DNA of 64,000 bases from Ajuga chamaepitys. Lineage: Eukaryota > Streptophyta > Magnoliopsida > Lamiales > Lamiaceae. Made by a program: the position numbers and the translations under genes. The notes under the pieces were generated by a model that worked only from the letters and a program-made list of their open reading frames with translations, did no database searches and had not been told where the DNA came from. Within the stretch, counting starts at the first letter, position 1. The number at the start of each line of letters is the position of its first letter. Below are positions 46,536 through 58,951 of the stretch, in pieces. The stretch is from positions 15,811,413 to 15,875,412 of the forward strand of contig OY282499.1 of the NCBI GenBank assembly GCA_958295605.1, read 5' to 3'.

Positions 46536-47663
46536 CTTTTCTCCTATTTTTCTCTCTAGAACTAGGGTTCTTTATTTCTCTTCTAAAATTCACTTGGGTT
46601 CTTGAATAGTTGAAGAATTTTAGGGCTTTTCGGGTTGTGGGCGAAATCTAATCACAATCGATGATTAAAGATCTATTGGAGCAATTATGCTAGACTAAGC
46701 TTTCACATCATCTCTCATCTCATTTATCGTATTTTCATTTATTACACTCACTCACTTCCATCTCATTAAATACTTAGCCTATGTATTTATTGTATGCTTG
46801 TTGATATATTCATGATTTGTGAGTAGTTAGTTGAGGTTTCTAGGGTTAGGAGTAGTCTAACCCTAGAATTTATGATTCTTGTGATTATTGGTTAAATTCT
46901 GGGAATTAATTATATTTGGAATCAATACTACGGAATTGTATGACTTATATTCTAGGCGTAGCTAACCGAAAATATATTGGTTCTCCCCAAAGGCCCATGA
47001 GGAACGAAGGAAGAACCCGAATCGTGTATATTGATCTTGTACTTGTTGGATGTTTAAGGGCTTCGTTCCCTAGGCAAGAACCTCTTGGGGTAGGATTTTG
47101 AGGATTAATTAAGTTATTTTTATAATTTACTCGCCTCTAGGTCTTAGTAATTCCATTATTGTCCATAATGATTGGGATTAGAGTAAATTAGATGATAATT
47201 GGTTGATTTGGTTAAAAACCCCTTTTGTTACCCGTTTGGATTCCCAAATTGGAACAAGACCTTCAACCACAATCCCTAGTTTAATTAGTAATCGCAAGGC
47301 ATAGTTTCTACGAAGTAGGTGACACATTACCTTAAAAATTCGCTTTTAGTCGAGAGTATTTCTTAAATCGTAATTGCATCTTTAATATTTCTAGGAATTA
47401 ATCAATCAAACTCTATTTTTTTCATTTAGCCTAAATTTGCTAATCAATTGACTTTTAGTGTACTAGATGAGATTATGCTCCTTGTGGTTCGACTTATTAC
47501 TATCTTTGTCTTTCTCGTACGCTTGCGAGAACGAAAACCCTATTCAAAACAAACATTTTTGAATGGCTTTTCACGGACAAGTTCAACCTGAAGAGCTCAC
47601 ATCGATATACTATTTTAGGATTTTATATTTAAAATCTCTATGTAAATATGTGGCATTTAGGAA

Positions 47664-47902
47664 ACCCTCCATTCCAAAATAGATGATGTTTTAGAAAAAA
47701 AATGAAAGAATTAAGAAACAAATATATTGCCAAATATATCCCCTAAAATTTGTGGAGACAAGATTTAATGAAATCAAATGTGAGTGGGATGTTAAAAAGT
47801 CAAAGATATTTTTTAATTTACATAGGAGCAAAATAGAGGAAATGATAAAAAAAAAAAAAAAAAAAAAACCTAAAACATCATCTATTTTGGAACGAAGGGA
47901 GT
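47664..47902. mobile_element. Stowaway-like MITE
   Basis: Left CCCTCCATTCCAAAATAGAT and right read backwards CTCCCTTCGTTCCAAAATAG form inverted repeats about 240 bp apart; the outer bases are decayed on the left. Confidence 0.78.
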
Positions 47903-48747
47903 AATTTTTTTTCTTTGGTCACCTGAGCTTTTAAAACTTTGATGGGCCACCATCACATTCTTTACACAATTTCAGTTATTTATTTTTTATTTCCTAAGAC
48001 ATTATTTTTATATGCAACATATCAGAAAACGAAAACTTAAAACATAAATATATAAGAGTTCCGACTCTAGCTTCCTCAAAATTCACCTCATGATCTATAT
48101 TTGGTATAAAAATTCTCCCTTTGTCTTAAGAGTATAACTAAAAATTGACTCCCCTATAAATTTTTGGATCCACCTCTAAAGTGGGTCCTATCGATAAAAT
48201 TTCTAGGTCCACTACAATTCATGTCATACTCCAAATTTTGAAATCTATGTGAAATAAGAACTTTTTAAACTCATGAACTATTAAATTAAAAGTTAATAAT
48301 CGTAAAACATCATAATCCCGAAAAATCAAATTCTAGATCCTAAATATTTAATATAAAGTCTAAACAAAAACTGTGAAAAAATGGGATATAAGAATCTATG
48401 CAGAATATGTACAATTAAACAAAAAAAACACAAAACATAAAATTTTGAGGTGAAACCGTATAAACGTGGAGCAGATGATGAAGTAATTCCTATAACACTA
48501 ATTCTCATGTATATAAAGTATCAATGTTTGTACTAAAAATGTATCACTGTTTATAATGAAATATATTGCTTGTTTTGAAAAAAAATGTATCTGCTATCTG
48601 TCACTATAAACAAAATACATTTTATGCATGATATCTTTTTCAAAATAAGTAACTTTTCAATATAAACACTAATACATTTTCATGAAAAACAACCTATGGT
48701 CCAAATTGTACAAATCTAAGTTTCGTACAATTGGTGTACAAGAAAAC

Positions 48748-49186
48748 TGTTAGAAATTCTCGACTACATCTAATGTACGCAGCGGAATAATAAATCGAGA
48801 ATTAAGATCGTGATTTATAACTGAATCAATCGTTGAGCATTGATTACGCTAAAGTTGGAATAGCTTACTTGTTGCGTAATTTAACGGACAGAATTGAGCG
48901 ATTGATTCACCACTTCAGGTATCCACGCGTATGTCGTCCGCCGCAGGAACAATTCCCGGTACAATTATTCGATAAGTGATCGCTAGGAAATCACTTATCA
49001 TATTCTACAGTGCCTCCAATTTTTATCTGATAAAAACCCTTGATTCTCTACTATAGAGAATATGTATATATAGTACCATATAACCCTAGGTTTATGGGCC
49101 TAATATCCATGTCCACTTAATTAATTAATTAGTCTAACTTATTAATTAATAAAGCCCACATATCCTAATCTAGTCCATATCTTTCA
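48748..49186 (-). repeat. 3' LTR of Copia F
   Basis: TGTTAGAAATTCTCG to ATATCTTTCA, 439 bp. Confidence 0.92.
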
Positions 49187-49799
49187 ATCTCCCACTTGGA
49201 CTAGCATTAGATATAATTCGAAGCACTAACCTTGTACCCTTGAGGGAACAACAATACACATAAAGTGTGACCCTTCAGGCCCCCATTATCGACGATAATC
49301 TAATTAAAGTCTGCACAAAACTCCTAGACTGCGTTGCGTAGCGAACTCGATATATGAAGGACGTTTACGTGAATCTAGTAAACAAACCTTTATATGAAGT
49401 TTATGTAATATCCCTTCATTCACGAACCACCTGATTGAGCCTAGGATCTGCCATGTGTCTATCCAAATAGCTCAATTATTTTTCTCATCTTTATTATATG
49501 ACACATTCGATCATATTCAATTACTTTAATTGAATATATCTTTTGCATTGGCCAATGACTTTATTGTCAAATAATATAGAGAAATATGAGTGTTTTCTCG
49601 AGTTTCAATCGAGGAATGAATCCCATTCTTGGCTCAACTACCATTTTTATTTGCCTCATGATGAACCCAACACAAGACGTGTCTTATCCTCCTTTGGGAG
49701 GTAAGCGTTGTACTTGGTCAAAGTTCAACACTTAACAAACAAAATGAGTATTGACCTCAGGTCAAAGGATCATTACATACTCCACACACTAATAAACCG

Positions 49800-51400
49800 T
49801 AGACACTGAAAACAAACGGTTTAATAGTAGGGTATACCAATACTCTCCAAAGTACCCATTTGTCCATCACGGATATCTAATATCTCGTAGTCGTGAGACC
49901 TACTACATTCTCTGAGAATGTGATGCAGACCACATGCTAACCTATCGCGTGTCATCAATATCCCATTCTTGATGACCATTGGTTATGGCAATTTTAGAAT
50001 CATACTATATCATTTATGTCTCACACCATAAATAACAGTCATGATTCAAGGGAACAGTTATAAGAATAATAACAAATCATCAAAATAATTATTCTAATAA
50101 ATGCATAAACTCAAAAGACAATCAAAATGTCATAGAATGCGATCAAGAATGAATGTCTCAAACGAAAAGGTTTCTAAGACATACAAACTATAAACTCCCA
50201 CTGAATCAAGACCAACTACCAACGTGTCTAACACCCAAGCTCTCAAAGTGCTTGTTGTGTCTAGCTATACATAACTGTTTGGTTGAAGGATTAACCAAGT
50301 TATCATCAGTGGACACTCTATCTAACTTCACATCTCCCTATCTATTATTCTCCAATCAGATTATATCTACAGGGGATATGCTTATTTCTGTTCGTGGCTC
50401 TCAGTTCCTTTTGCTAGAGCAACCGCACTTACCGTTGTCACAATACAACGGTATTACACTGCTAGCACTTGGAACGACACCTAGTTCTTTTACGAACTTT
50501 AACAAAGCAACAATCCCTTTTTGGCAGCTTTAGATTTAGCAATATACTCGGCTTTAGTGCTGGAATCGACAGTTCTACTCTGTTTGGAACTATTCCGATT
50601 CACTGCACCACCATTTAGAACGAAAAATATATCCAGACAAAGACTTGAAGTCATCATGGTCCGTTGGAAGCCAACATCAATATACCCAGTAACTGATGAC
50701 TCTAGCTGCCCACCATAGACTTTAAGAAATATTCTTTAGTCCTTCTAAGGTACTTAAGAATAGCCTTGACAGTTCTCCAGTATTCCTTACCGAGATTTTG
50801 CTGAAATCTGCTCTTTCACGGATTGCAACATGGAATGATTGCTCCCCATTATCAGTATATCGTCGACATATATGATAAGGAAGACAACATTTCATTCTTA
50901 CGTTTACTATAAACGCATAGATCCTATTTGCTTCTGACAAAATCAAACAATTTGATAGCTTTGTCAAAACAAATGTTCCAACTCTTAGATGCTTGCTTGA
51001 GTCCACAAATGAACTTCTTTAACTTGCATACTCCATTCGATTTTTCTTTGGATACAAAACCTTCAGGCTGTGACATATACACAGTGCCTTCGGTTCTCCA
51101 TTGAGAAACGTGGTTTTAACATCCATTTGCCAAATGTCAAAGTCATAGTATGCAGCTATTGCAAGTAATATCCTAATGGACTTGATGTTAGTGACTGGTG
51201 AAAAGGTTTCATCATAGTCAATGCTCTTGCGCTAACTATAACCCTTTGCCACCAACCTAGCCTTGTAGGTTTGTACCTTGCCACCTGAATCTCTCTTCTT
51301 CTTGAAGATCCATTTGCAGTCTATGGGACGAGCCCCAACTGAAAAATCAACTAGTTCCCGGACAAGTTGAGGTACATCGAGTCCATTTTAGATGTTAAAG
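49800..51400 (-). pseudogene. Copia F reverse transcriptase and RNase H remains
   Basis: In shifting minus-strand frames: PEGFVSKEKSNGVCKLKKF (about 51060-51000), GLKQAS..W, then a decayed YVDD region near 50860. RNase H pieces STKAEYIAKSKAAKKG and PLYCDN lie near 50430-50560, and the terminal ESLGVRHVGS lies near 50220. The order is normal for Copia. Almost every motif is in a different frame from the next, so this part is long dead. Confidence 0.8.
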
Positions 51401-52210
51401 CAACCAGCCACATCTTCGAAACGGTGCCCGACACCGCTTCGATATAGGTCTTAGATTCGTCGTCTTTTGAATCAACTTCATCATCTTGGTTCTCAACTAA
51501 TAGATTTAGTCTTTCAGGTGCACGACGATTCCTTTGAGGCCTATTGAGTTGGTTTTGCGTTGGTTCATTCGGTTTATTCTGATCATGAGTTGGTTTTCAA
51601 CATTTTAGAATTCTCAAGAATTTCACTATGATTCTCTTGAGGTGGGACTGATACAATATCTTATCTTTGATGCATCTTATTGTCTTGAAGTGACCCTCTA
51701 AGAGTTGTTTCCCCTCCCAATAGATCATCAAAACTCCCACTAAGTTCTTGTCCACTCCATTGGACAAGACCTCATCCTCTATGTTATCTTGCGGGTTTGA
51801 TACAATATCTTGTTTCGATGCATCTCATTGTCTTGAGGTGACCCTCTAAGAGTCATTTCCCCTCCCAATAGATCATCGAAAACTCCCACTGAGTTCTTGT
51901 CCACTCCATTGGACAAGACCTCATCATCTATGTTATTTTTTTATGGTTCTTGAATTTTTTTCAAGATCTACCTTGTTGTGGCCTTATTCCTCGGAGATAT
52001 AATTATCTTCAAGAAACGCCACATTCTTGGAACTATCACCTGGTGATCTCCAGGGCAGTAGAATTCATATCCTTAGTTTCCCGAGGATATCCACAAAATA
52101 GCATTTCTCACTTTTAGTCTCCAATTTATCAGTCGTCACCTTCTTAACAAAACAGGACAACCCCAGATCCGCATATGGTTAAGACTCGACTTCTTGCCAC
52201 ACCATAACTT

Positions 52211-52567
52211 TTATGGTATTTGCGTGACCGATTCAAGAGGAACTCTATTCAGAACATAACCATCGGTTAGTAAAACATAACCCCAAAGGAATAAGGAAAG
52301 ACTGGTGAAACTCATCATGGATCGAACCATATCTAATGAAGTTCGATTTCTCCTTTCGGATACTCCATTCATCTGTGGTGTACTCGGAGGTGTCCAGTCT
52401 GACCAGATTCCATGTGATTTCAAGTAATCAAGAAAATCTCGGCTTAAGTATTCCCCTCCTCGATCTGATCGGAGAGTCTTAATACTTTTCCCAAGTTGTT
52501 TCTCAACTTCTAACTTATACTCCTTAAATTTTTCGAAGGCCTTAGATTTATGTTTCATGAGATACAT
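52211..52567 (-). pseudogene. Copia F integrase fragment
   Basis: An open stretch with KTLRSDRGGEYLSRDF and STPQMNGVSERRNRTSLDMV, the integrase catalytic core of Copia elements (D and E of the DDE triad visible). The zinc-binding part upstream (52600-52900) is broken by stops. Confidence 0.88.
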
Positions 52568-53113
52568 ATATCCATACCTTGAAAAATCATCAGTGAAAGT
52601 TATGAAGTACGAATATTCACCTCTTGCTTAAGTTGGAACGATCTGCACACTGCTGTGTGGATCAACTCGAGCACAACCTTGGCACGTTACCCTTTTCCCA
52701 GAAATTGGTTAACTTGTCATCTTTCCTTTGAGACAAGATTCGCAAGCACCATATGATTCGAAATCAAATGATGTGAGATAGTCTAACTTTCTCAATCTTG
52801 CTATTCTTTTCTCATTGATATAACCAAGTCTACTGTGCCAAAATGTAGGTTTTATTATTCGTATTACTTAGCTCAGGCTGTTTGTTCTTGTACATTGAGA
52901 ATATTTTGTTCACATTCAAGTATATATATTCCATTCAAAAGAAAGACACTTCCTTAAAACAATCCATTAAGCGAAACAAGCATCTACTATTTGCAAAATA
53001 GAAAGAAAAAGTCATAAATGTCTAATATTCGAATGGAAATAATATTCTTTGAAATCTAAAGAACAAAATATCAATTATATAAATCTAATTTATATCCCGA
53101 AGGAAGATCTAAT

Positions 53114-53977
53114 CTAATCTATTTTCAACATACAAAATAAAATACTTAAGCTCTCATCCAATGCACCATGTGCTTTGAACTTCGGGCAGTCTCTCTTCCA
53201 GTGCCACTTCTCATTGCAGAACAGGCACTCATCCTTTGGTATTCTTGGCTTCTTTTGAACCCCTCCACTCTTAGGCATCAAGGCTGCATCCTTAGATGCT
53301 TTCTTCCCCTTCTTCTGCTTATTCTTCTGTTTGGAAGATCTCGCAGAAGAGCTCACCATGAGCACAGAGTTGCCTTTAGAAGTAGATGATTCGTAGGTCT
53401 TGAGCATGTTGTGAAGCTCTGGCAGTGTTGCCTTCGTGTTGCTCATGTTGAAATTCACTATGAAGTTTTCAAATGAACTTGGAAGAGACTTCAAAATCAG
53501 ATTTATTGAGACACTTGAGGGTAGCTTCGTTCCAATCGATTCCAACCTCTCAATCAATCTGATCATCTTCAGTATATGTTCAGAAACCTGACCCCCATCA
53601 TGAAGCTTACACTTGAGGAGATCTCTGAGTATCTCATACTCCATGGTTTGACCTTCTGAAGCGTACAGACTCTCCAAGTGTTTCAGCATCTCATAAAGGA
53701 ACATGCTCCAATGTTGCCTATGCAGTTCAATACTCATAGGGGACAACATTAAGCATTGAGCCGATGTGGCATCCTCGACATGTTTCTTATGAGCTTCTTT
53801 GTCAAACATAGCGTACTCAGGAGAATTCTTGTCAGGGATGACACTGATTGGTTTGTCCAAGACACACTCAATCTCGTCTTGCCTTAGCACCAATCGCAAA
53901 CAACGGAGCCAATCTATAAAGTTTGACCCAGTCAACTTGTTTGTTTCCATCAAACATTTATAAGCCAAAAACGACAT
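53114..53977 (-). CDS. Copia F gag
   Basis: A 287-residue open frame. It has a UBN2-type capsid region (LTGSNFIDWLRCLRLVLRQD, HLESLYASEGQTMEYEILRD, LKSLPSSFENFIVNFNMS) and a lysine-rich linker before a zinc knuckle CLFCNEKWHWKRDC. Gag forms the particle and binds RNA. It is the only long intact frame of the element; protease and pol are broken, so it has no known function now. The frame stops soon after the knuckle. Confidence 0.88.
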   Translation of the reverse strand: MSFLAYKCLMETNKLTGSNFIDWLRCLRLVLRQDEIECVLDKPISVIPDKNSPEYAMFDKEAHKKHVEDATSAQCLMLSPMSIELHRQHWSMFLYEMLKHLESLYASEGQTMEYEILRDLLKCKLHDGGQVSEHILKMIRLIERLESIGTKLPSSVSINLILKSLPSSFENFIVNFNMSNTKATLPELHNMLKTYESSTSKGNSVLMVSSSARSSKQKNKQKKGKKASKDAALMPKSGGVQKKPRIPKDECLFCNEKWHWKRDCPKFKAHGALDESLSILFCMLKID

Positions 53978-54567
53978 TTTATCTGACGAGAAAATAATAA
54001 AATGGGAAAATAAATCAGAATAAAGTAAACAAATATCACATTTGTATCACTAATCAAAAAAAGAGTTTATTGTAATGATTAGCTCCCACTAATTTTAACA
54101 TATTTTGCGCCCCCAAATACAAAATACAGATTTATAACAATTATAAATCTTAGTGGTCCAAGATCCAAGTTTATATTACTGCAGCCTCTGCTTTGGCTGA
54201 TGCCTACAATAATATCACTAGGTAGGCCTCTAAGCCAATTGCAACAACAATTTGCAATTCTTGGTTTATTAATCCAATTAATATTGCGTCCTTAAACTAT
54301 TTTGGTCGCTTTGGCGTCTCAAAATATTTTAAGCAAGTCAATTCCATCACACGAAGTCAACCATACATCTATAAATGAGTCCGAGTCTTGTCGATTTAGA
54401 GTAAACACTTTGGTGTAAAACTCGTGGTCGAAAAGATTAGGAATCTCAAACAATTATGATGGACGACGCATTTTTGTTTCTAAACAAGACTTGGTTTTTA
54501 GTGGGGAATTGTTATGTGATACTAATTGTTTAAATATAATATCTAATATTAAATTAAACGCAATTAC

Positions 54568-54669
54568 TGGGTGCCGCCTACCCAGGCATAAAATGCGGAC
54601 CACACATATTGGGCGCCTCCTACCCATACATTTTCTCGCGGACTACATGTATTGGGCGCCGCCTACCCA
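54568..54669. repeat. Three 42-bp repeats with TGGGCGCCGCCTACCCA
   Basis: TGGGTGCCGCCTACCCA (54568), TGGGCGCCTCCTACCCA (54610) and TGGGCGCCGCCTACCCA (54653), in the untranslated leader of Copia F. The outer TGGG/CCCA are inverted. Confidence 0.75.
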
Positions 54670-54836
54670 AACATAAAACGGTCTTAAATTACTATAATTT
54701 AAATTGAATAAGCATAAAATCAAATAATAGCTTATCACATAAGATATCAAATAAATGCTCAACGAATAAAATTATTAATCCAATTAAAATTTTATTCTTT
54801 AATTAAATGTGGATTAAAACTATATATTAAATCCAA

Positions 54837-54840
<4 letters not shown>

Positions 54841-54870
<30 letters not shown>
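54841..54870. repeat. (AT)n microsatellite
   Basis: About 15 AT units in the AT-rich part of the Copia F leader. Confidence 0.9.
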
Positions 54871-54881
<11 letters not shown>

Positions 54882-55439
54882 TTTAATATTAATTCTAAAT
54901 TAACATAAATATATAAGTCTAGTATTATTCTTTCAAAACAATAATACTATTCAAAATTTATTAATCTAATTAATAAATTAATATTAGTTTATTAGATTTA
55001 TATATTAATTCCAAATTAATACAAGTATACTTTTAATGTTAATTTCAAATTAACATAAATGTATAAGTCATTATTATTATCTCAAAACAATAATAATAAA
55101 ATTTAATAATCTAATAAATTAATATTTTTTTAACAAGGGTTTTTGAATTAATCTAATTAATAAATCTAATTTAATTAATTAAATTAAATCATTTTTTTTA
55201 TTTTTTTTTAAATAGCCCATTTTGCCCAGCCCAATTAAAAATAGCCCAGCAAATTTTATAATTGGTCCAATAAATACAGGCCCAGTCCAAAGGCCCAGCA
55301 CAAGTCCAAGTGAATCTAGACCAGCCCAAAACCCAGGCCCATTTGCGAAGTTAGCCCAGATTTTCAGGCTTGGCTAACACTGAGTGACTGAGTCAACTCA
55401 GTTTGCACCGAGTTGACTCACTCAACCCTAGCTAACTGG

Positions 55440-55745
55440 ATTGCTGCCGCCATCACCGCCGCCACGACACCCGCCGGTGCCGACAAAGACAGTATGCGCG
55501 CAGCAGCAGCAGACCGTCGCCGCCGCCGTTAATAACAGCAGGCGCGCAGCGGTATCATGTCGTTGCCACCGCCGCCGCCGTCAATGACAGCAGTCGCACA
55601 GCAATAGCAGGCCGTCGTCACTGACAACCGGCTGCGACCAGACGCGCAACACGAGCACCACGCTGCGCTGGTAGCGCGTGGCGAACGTCTCCGTTCATCG
55701 CCTCATGTAGTGGCGGTGAACGTTGTCGCCGCCACAGCGAAGGTT
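55440..55745. other. GC-rich island in the leader of Copia F
   Basis: Abrupt GC-rich sequence with repeated CCGCCGCCG and AACAGCAG(G/T)CGCGCAGC units, between AT-rich DNA and the primer site. It does not encode a recognisable protein. It could be captured host leader DNA or an expanded triplet repeat. Confidence 0.5.
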
Positions 55746-56024
55746 CCAAAACAGCAGCGAATGTTTCAGTTTATTTGCGTAAAATAGTTCAAATTCAAGT
55801 TTCACAATTTTGGTTTTGAAAGAGTTTGTAACATTTTTAAAATAGTTTTGTTATCCAAAACTTGTTTCGCAGATGCCTTCCATTTGTTGCAAGAGAAAAA
55901 AATACAATTTTGAACAATTTACCAAGCAAAACTGATTCTTGTTAATAAATGCAGATGTCTAATTTTATTCCACAACTAATTGAGTTAAAACAATTATAAA
56001 TTGAGCCCGGGGCTCTGATACCAC

Positions 56025-56511
56025 TGTTAAAAATTCTCGACTACATCTAATGTACGCAGCGGAATAATAAATCGAGAATTAAGATTGTGATTTATAACTG
56101 AATTAATCGTTGAGCATTGATTACGCTAAAGTTGAGCATTGATTTATAACTGAATTAATCGTTGAGCATTGATTACGCTAAAGTTGGAATAACTTACTTG
56201 CTGCGTAATTTAACGGACAGAATTGAGCGATTGATTCACCACTTCAGGTATCCACGCGTATGTCGTCCGCCGCAGGAACAATTTCCGATGCAATTATTCA
56301 ATAAGTGATCGCTAGGAAATCACTTATCAAATTCTACAGTGCCTCCAATTTTTATCTGATAAAAACCCTTGATTCTCTACTATAGAGAATATGTATATAT
56401 AGTACCATATAACCCTAGGTTTATGGGCCTAATATCCATGTCCACTTAATTAATTAGTCTGACTTATTTATTAATAAAGCCCACATATCCTAATCTAGTC
56501 CATATCTTTCA
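56025..56511 (-). repeat. 5' LTR of Copia F, with internal duplication
   Basis: Matches the 3' LTR but is about 48 bp longer because the GAGCATTGAT...AAAGTTG segment (about 56110-56185) is partly duplicated in tandem. Confidence 0.9.
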
Positions 56512-56678
56512 AGAACTACTCTTCCCATAGTTATTGATTACATTTTTCGGTCGAAAATGACCGGAATGTTCCATTCCGATCATGAAAACGGAACATTTCA
56601 GAGGTCATTTCGTTTTGGCCAACTTCGCGGTTGTTCTTGTCTGAAAACGGTGCCGAAATGACTGAAATTCTCAAAATA

Positions 56679-56934
56679 CTTCCTCCATTTCAAAATAAGT
56701 GTCGTTTTTTATTGTTTTGGAAAAATTAAGGATGGATATAAAAAAAACACAAATATATCCATCCATACATAATCAATTTTACTGGGATACATTTTATGAA
56801 ATAAGGAAATAATCAACTAAATTAAGTAGGTTATTTAGGGTAAGATTGAAAGGATTGTGTTTTTTTTTTGCTAAATCGACACTTTGAAATTTTTCATTTT
56901 GTCTAAAACGACATTTATTTTGAAACGGGATGAG
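56679..56934. mobile_element. Stowaway-like MITE
   Basis: TA|CTTCCTCCATTTCAAAATAA at the left and CTCATCCCGTTTCAAAATAA read from the right, with TA on both sides. Interior shows inverted GTGTCGTTTT/AAAACGACA. Confidence 0.85.
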
Positions 56935-57012
56935 TATATATTTTTGTGTAATATACTTTTTTAAATTTCACACTCATATTTGTTTATATTATAACAAATG
57001 TTCAAAGTATTA

Positions 57013-57253
57013 CTTCCTCGGTTTCAAATTAATTAATCTTTTAGAAAGAAGTTGAAGAATGAAAAATTAAATGTATTGCCAACTATACTCCCAATGATAA
57101 GATTTGATGAAATTAAAATATTAGTGGGAGGTTGAAAAGTAAGAGATATTTTAGAATTGACATTGAGAAAAATTGTGAATAATAGCTAAAACATTAATTA
57201 ATTCGAAAAATTATTAAGAAGTTAAAAGATCAATTAATTTGAAACGGAGGGAG
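57013..57253. mobile_element. Stowaway-like MITE
   Basis: TA|CTTCCTCGGTTTCAAATTAA at the left and CTCCCTCCGTTTCAAATTAA read from the right; about 240 bp. Lies in the upstream region of the invertase gene. Confidence 0.87.
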
Positions 57254-57612
57254 TTAATAGACTACATATAACAAATCTTTTAGATAATTTGTCCGATTTT
57301 TTTTCTTTCCACATATGATTGAATATATTTATAAGATATGAAAACGATATATTAAGTTCTAATAATATTTATAATTAAAGTATGTTTGGACATTTGATTA
57401 TATACCCATATAAATAGTCAAATTGAAAGTCAAAATATTCTGGCACCAAAATATTTCATTCAATGATAAATTCGGGATGGTCGTTGGAACGATACAAATA
57501 ACTTTTGTAATTTCCTTTCATCTCATTTCGAATATCATTTAGTAACGCACTTTGTTCTTTTATATAACTATGCTACATTTTCTCCCGCATTACCGGATGT
57601 CCATTACGTGGA

Positions 57613-57740
57613 TACATTTGCTAACTCCGCCAAATATTTATTAATAGAAAAAAATGACCAGATTAATTTGGATAGAAGATTGAATTTATGTAATCTAATC
57701 TTCAATTAAAAGATAATGAGTCAGCAAATGCATCCATATG
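57613..57740. mobile_element. Small MITE-like inverted repeat in invertase promoter (tentative)
   Basis: GTGGATACATTTGCTAACTC (from 57618) and, read from the right near 57740, ATGGATGCATTTGCTGACTC are inverted; the interior has AGATTGAA/TTCAATT inverted arms. About 125 bp, ending about 190 bp before the likely transcription start. Confidence 0.55.
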
Positions 57741-57899
57741 ACCATGGTTGAGTAATATAGGAAGACATAAGGATTGTTTTGTAGGATTGGAAAGTATGTG
57801 AAAGCGGTAATAACGAGTTCCAGCTTCCGTGGCATTCAACAAGTAATCTCGTTTCGCCTGTTAGATTAGATTAGATCACTTCTCATACGTCAAAAAAAT

Positions 57900-58003
57900 T
57901 CACACACACACACACACTCTCTCCTGCACATTTTCTTCCTCGGTTCTCCGATCACATGTTCTGATCGATTTCTCTATGCTTCCGACATTTATATATCTGA
58001 AAG
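57900..58003 (+). other. Likely 5'UTR exon of the invertase gene
   Basis: The pyrimidine-rich stretch (ACACACAC, CTCTCTCC, TTCTTCCTCGG) ends at a donor AAG|GTCAGA (58003/58004). Acceptor TTGTGATTCAG lies at 58921, giving a leader intron of about 918 bp before the coding exon. The exact transcription start is not visible. Confidence 0.5.
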
Positions 58004-58951
58004 GTCAGACCTCTTTTACGTATATCATTTACATATATTGCATTTTCCTGATTTTGAATTGGATCTTGTTGTGCATTTGTAGATTTGTAATTTTTTCTTA
58101 ACGATCAATTGTATTCCTTCATCTTTGAAATCTGTAGGTCTTGTGTGTGTGTAGGCCAATTCATTTACATTTGATAATATGCTATTAGGTCCTACACTCG
58201 AGTGCATTATACAAGGTACAATACCACCATTGTTTACACACACACACGCATCCACATGGGTGTTTCTTCATATAATCATGGATATGACACCAAGTATAAT
58301 CCACTTAGTGAAGCTAAGATTGCTCTTATGTGTAACTTATCCAAGTTTTGTGGCAAATTATGACTAGAAACTAGGTCTATAGAGTGAATAGCTTGTTTCA
58401 TCTTTTGCTATCTTTAAATTGGGATTATGTATAAGGAAACTAGGGAGATCCAATAAAATTCGAACGGTGATTAGCATAGCCCTTGCTCAAGGATGACACA
58501 CATAATCCGAGAAATGATATAATTCTTTTTGAGGATAATGAAGATCATATGGTCTTGATAGGGGGAATTTGACCTTGTAGTTTAGTTTCTCAATTTGCTT
58601 CATTTTTTTAGAGAAGAATTTCACATGTGAGTTGTCAGACATCCAAAAAATTGAAGGAAGGGAGAGTTGCTTATAAACATACCGAGCTACTCCACCTATC
58701 ACCAATTGATTTTAAGATGGAACCAGCTAAAGTTTCACCTTCACATATTGAACAAGCTTCACCTAGTGGTGGGACTGTGCCGGGCCCTTTCACTTTAACA
58801 AATTTTCAATTTACTTTTTGATGGATCAGTTTGTAGTATAATTCTTTTGATTGTAATTTTGGAAGTTACCTTGTTGCAATTACATTATGAATGGCTTGTG
58901 TTTCTTTTTCTTGTGATTCAGACTGATAGTCGTGTTGAAATCGAAGACATT

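Larger units (their letters stand above)
43140..47556 (+). mobile_element. Remains of Gypsy-like element E with 3' LTR
   Basis: 43140-45425 has retroelement character (short broken frames such as KMVLPNYLLTYLDIDENWEM near 43715-43790, and the CTCGGGGACAAGTAAAGCTT block just before the LTR, common at the 3' end of plant Gypsy internal regions). The LTR starts TGATGAACGTC at 45426. The left boundary with element C is abrupt; the right LTR end is uncertain. Confidence 0.55.
45426..47556 (+). repeat. Probable 3' LTR of element E (right end approximate)
   Basis: Preceded by the purine-rich AAGTTTGTGAGGA. It contains palindromes at 45979-46070, a (CT)n tract at 46486-46532 and, near its end, the CTCCTTGTGGTTCGAC ... 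CTCGTACGCTTGCGAG block typical of plant Gypsy U5 ends. Confidence 0.5.
48748..56511 (-). mobile_element. Ty1/Copia element F, full-length but decayed
   Basis: LTRs at 48748-49186 and 56025-56511. The minus-strand initiator-Met primer site TGGTATCAGAGC is at 56012-56023 and the polypurine tract GTCCAAGTGGGAGAT at 49187-49201. Flanks AAAAC and AGAAC are a probable target duplication with one change. Coding order on the minus strand is gag, protease/integrase, RT, RNase H. Many stops and frameshifts; a leader of about 2 kb separates primer site and gag. Confidence 0.92.

Noticed and set aside
55440..55745. GC-rich island as a CpG-island promoter of a hidden gene
   Set aside because: It lies inside Copia F between primer site and gag, and no coding frame follows in either direction.
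58847..58951. Upstream in-frame ATG extending the invertase N-terminus
   Set aside because: It adds a hydrophobic stretch not found in the family and lies before a clear splice acceptor at 58921, so it is intronic.
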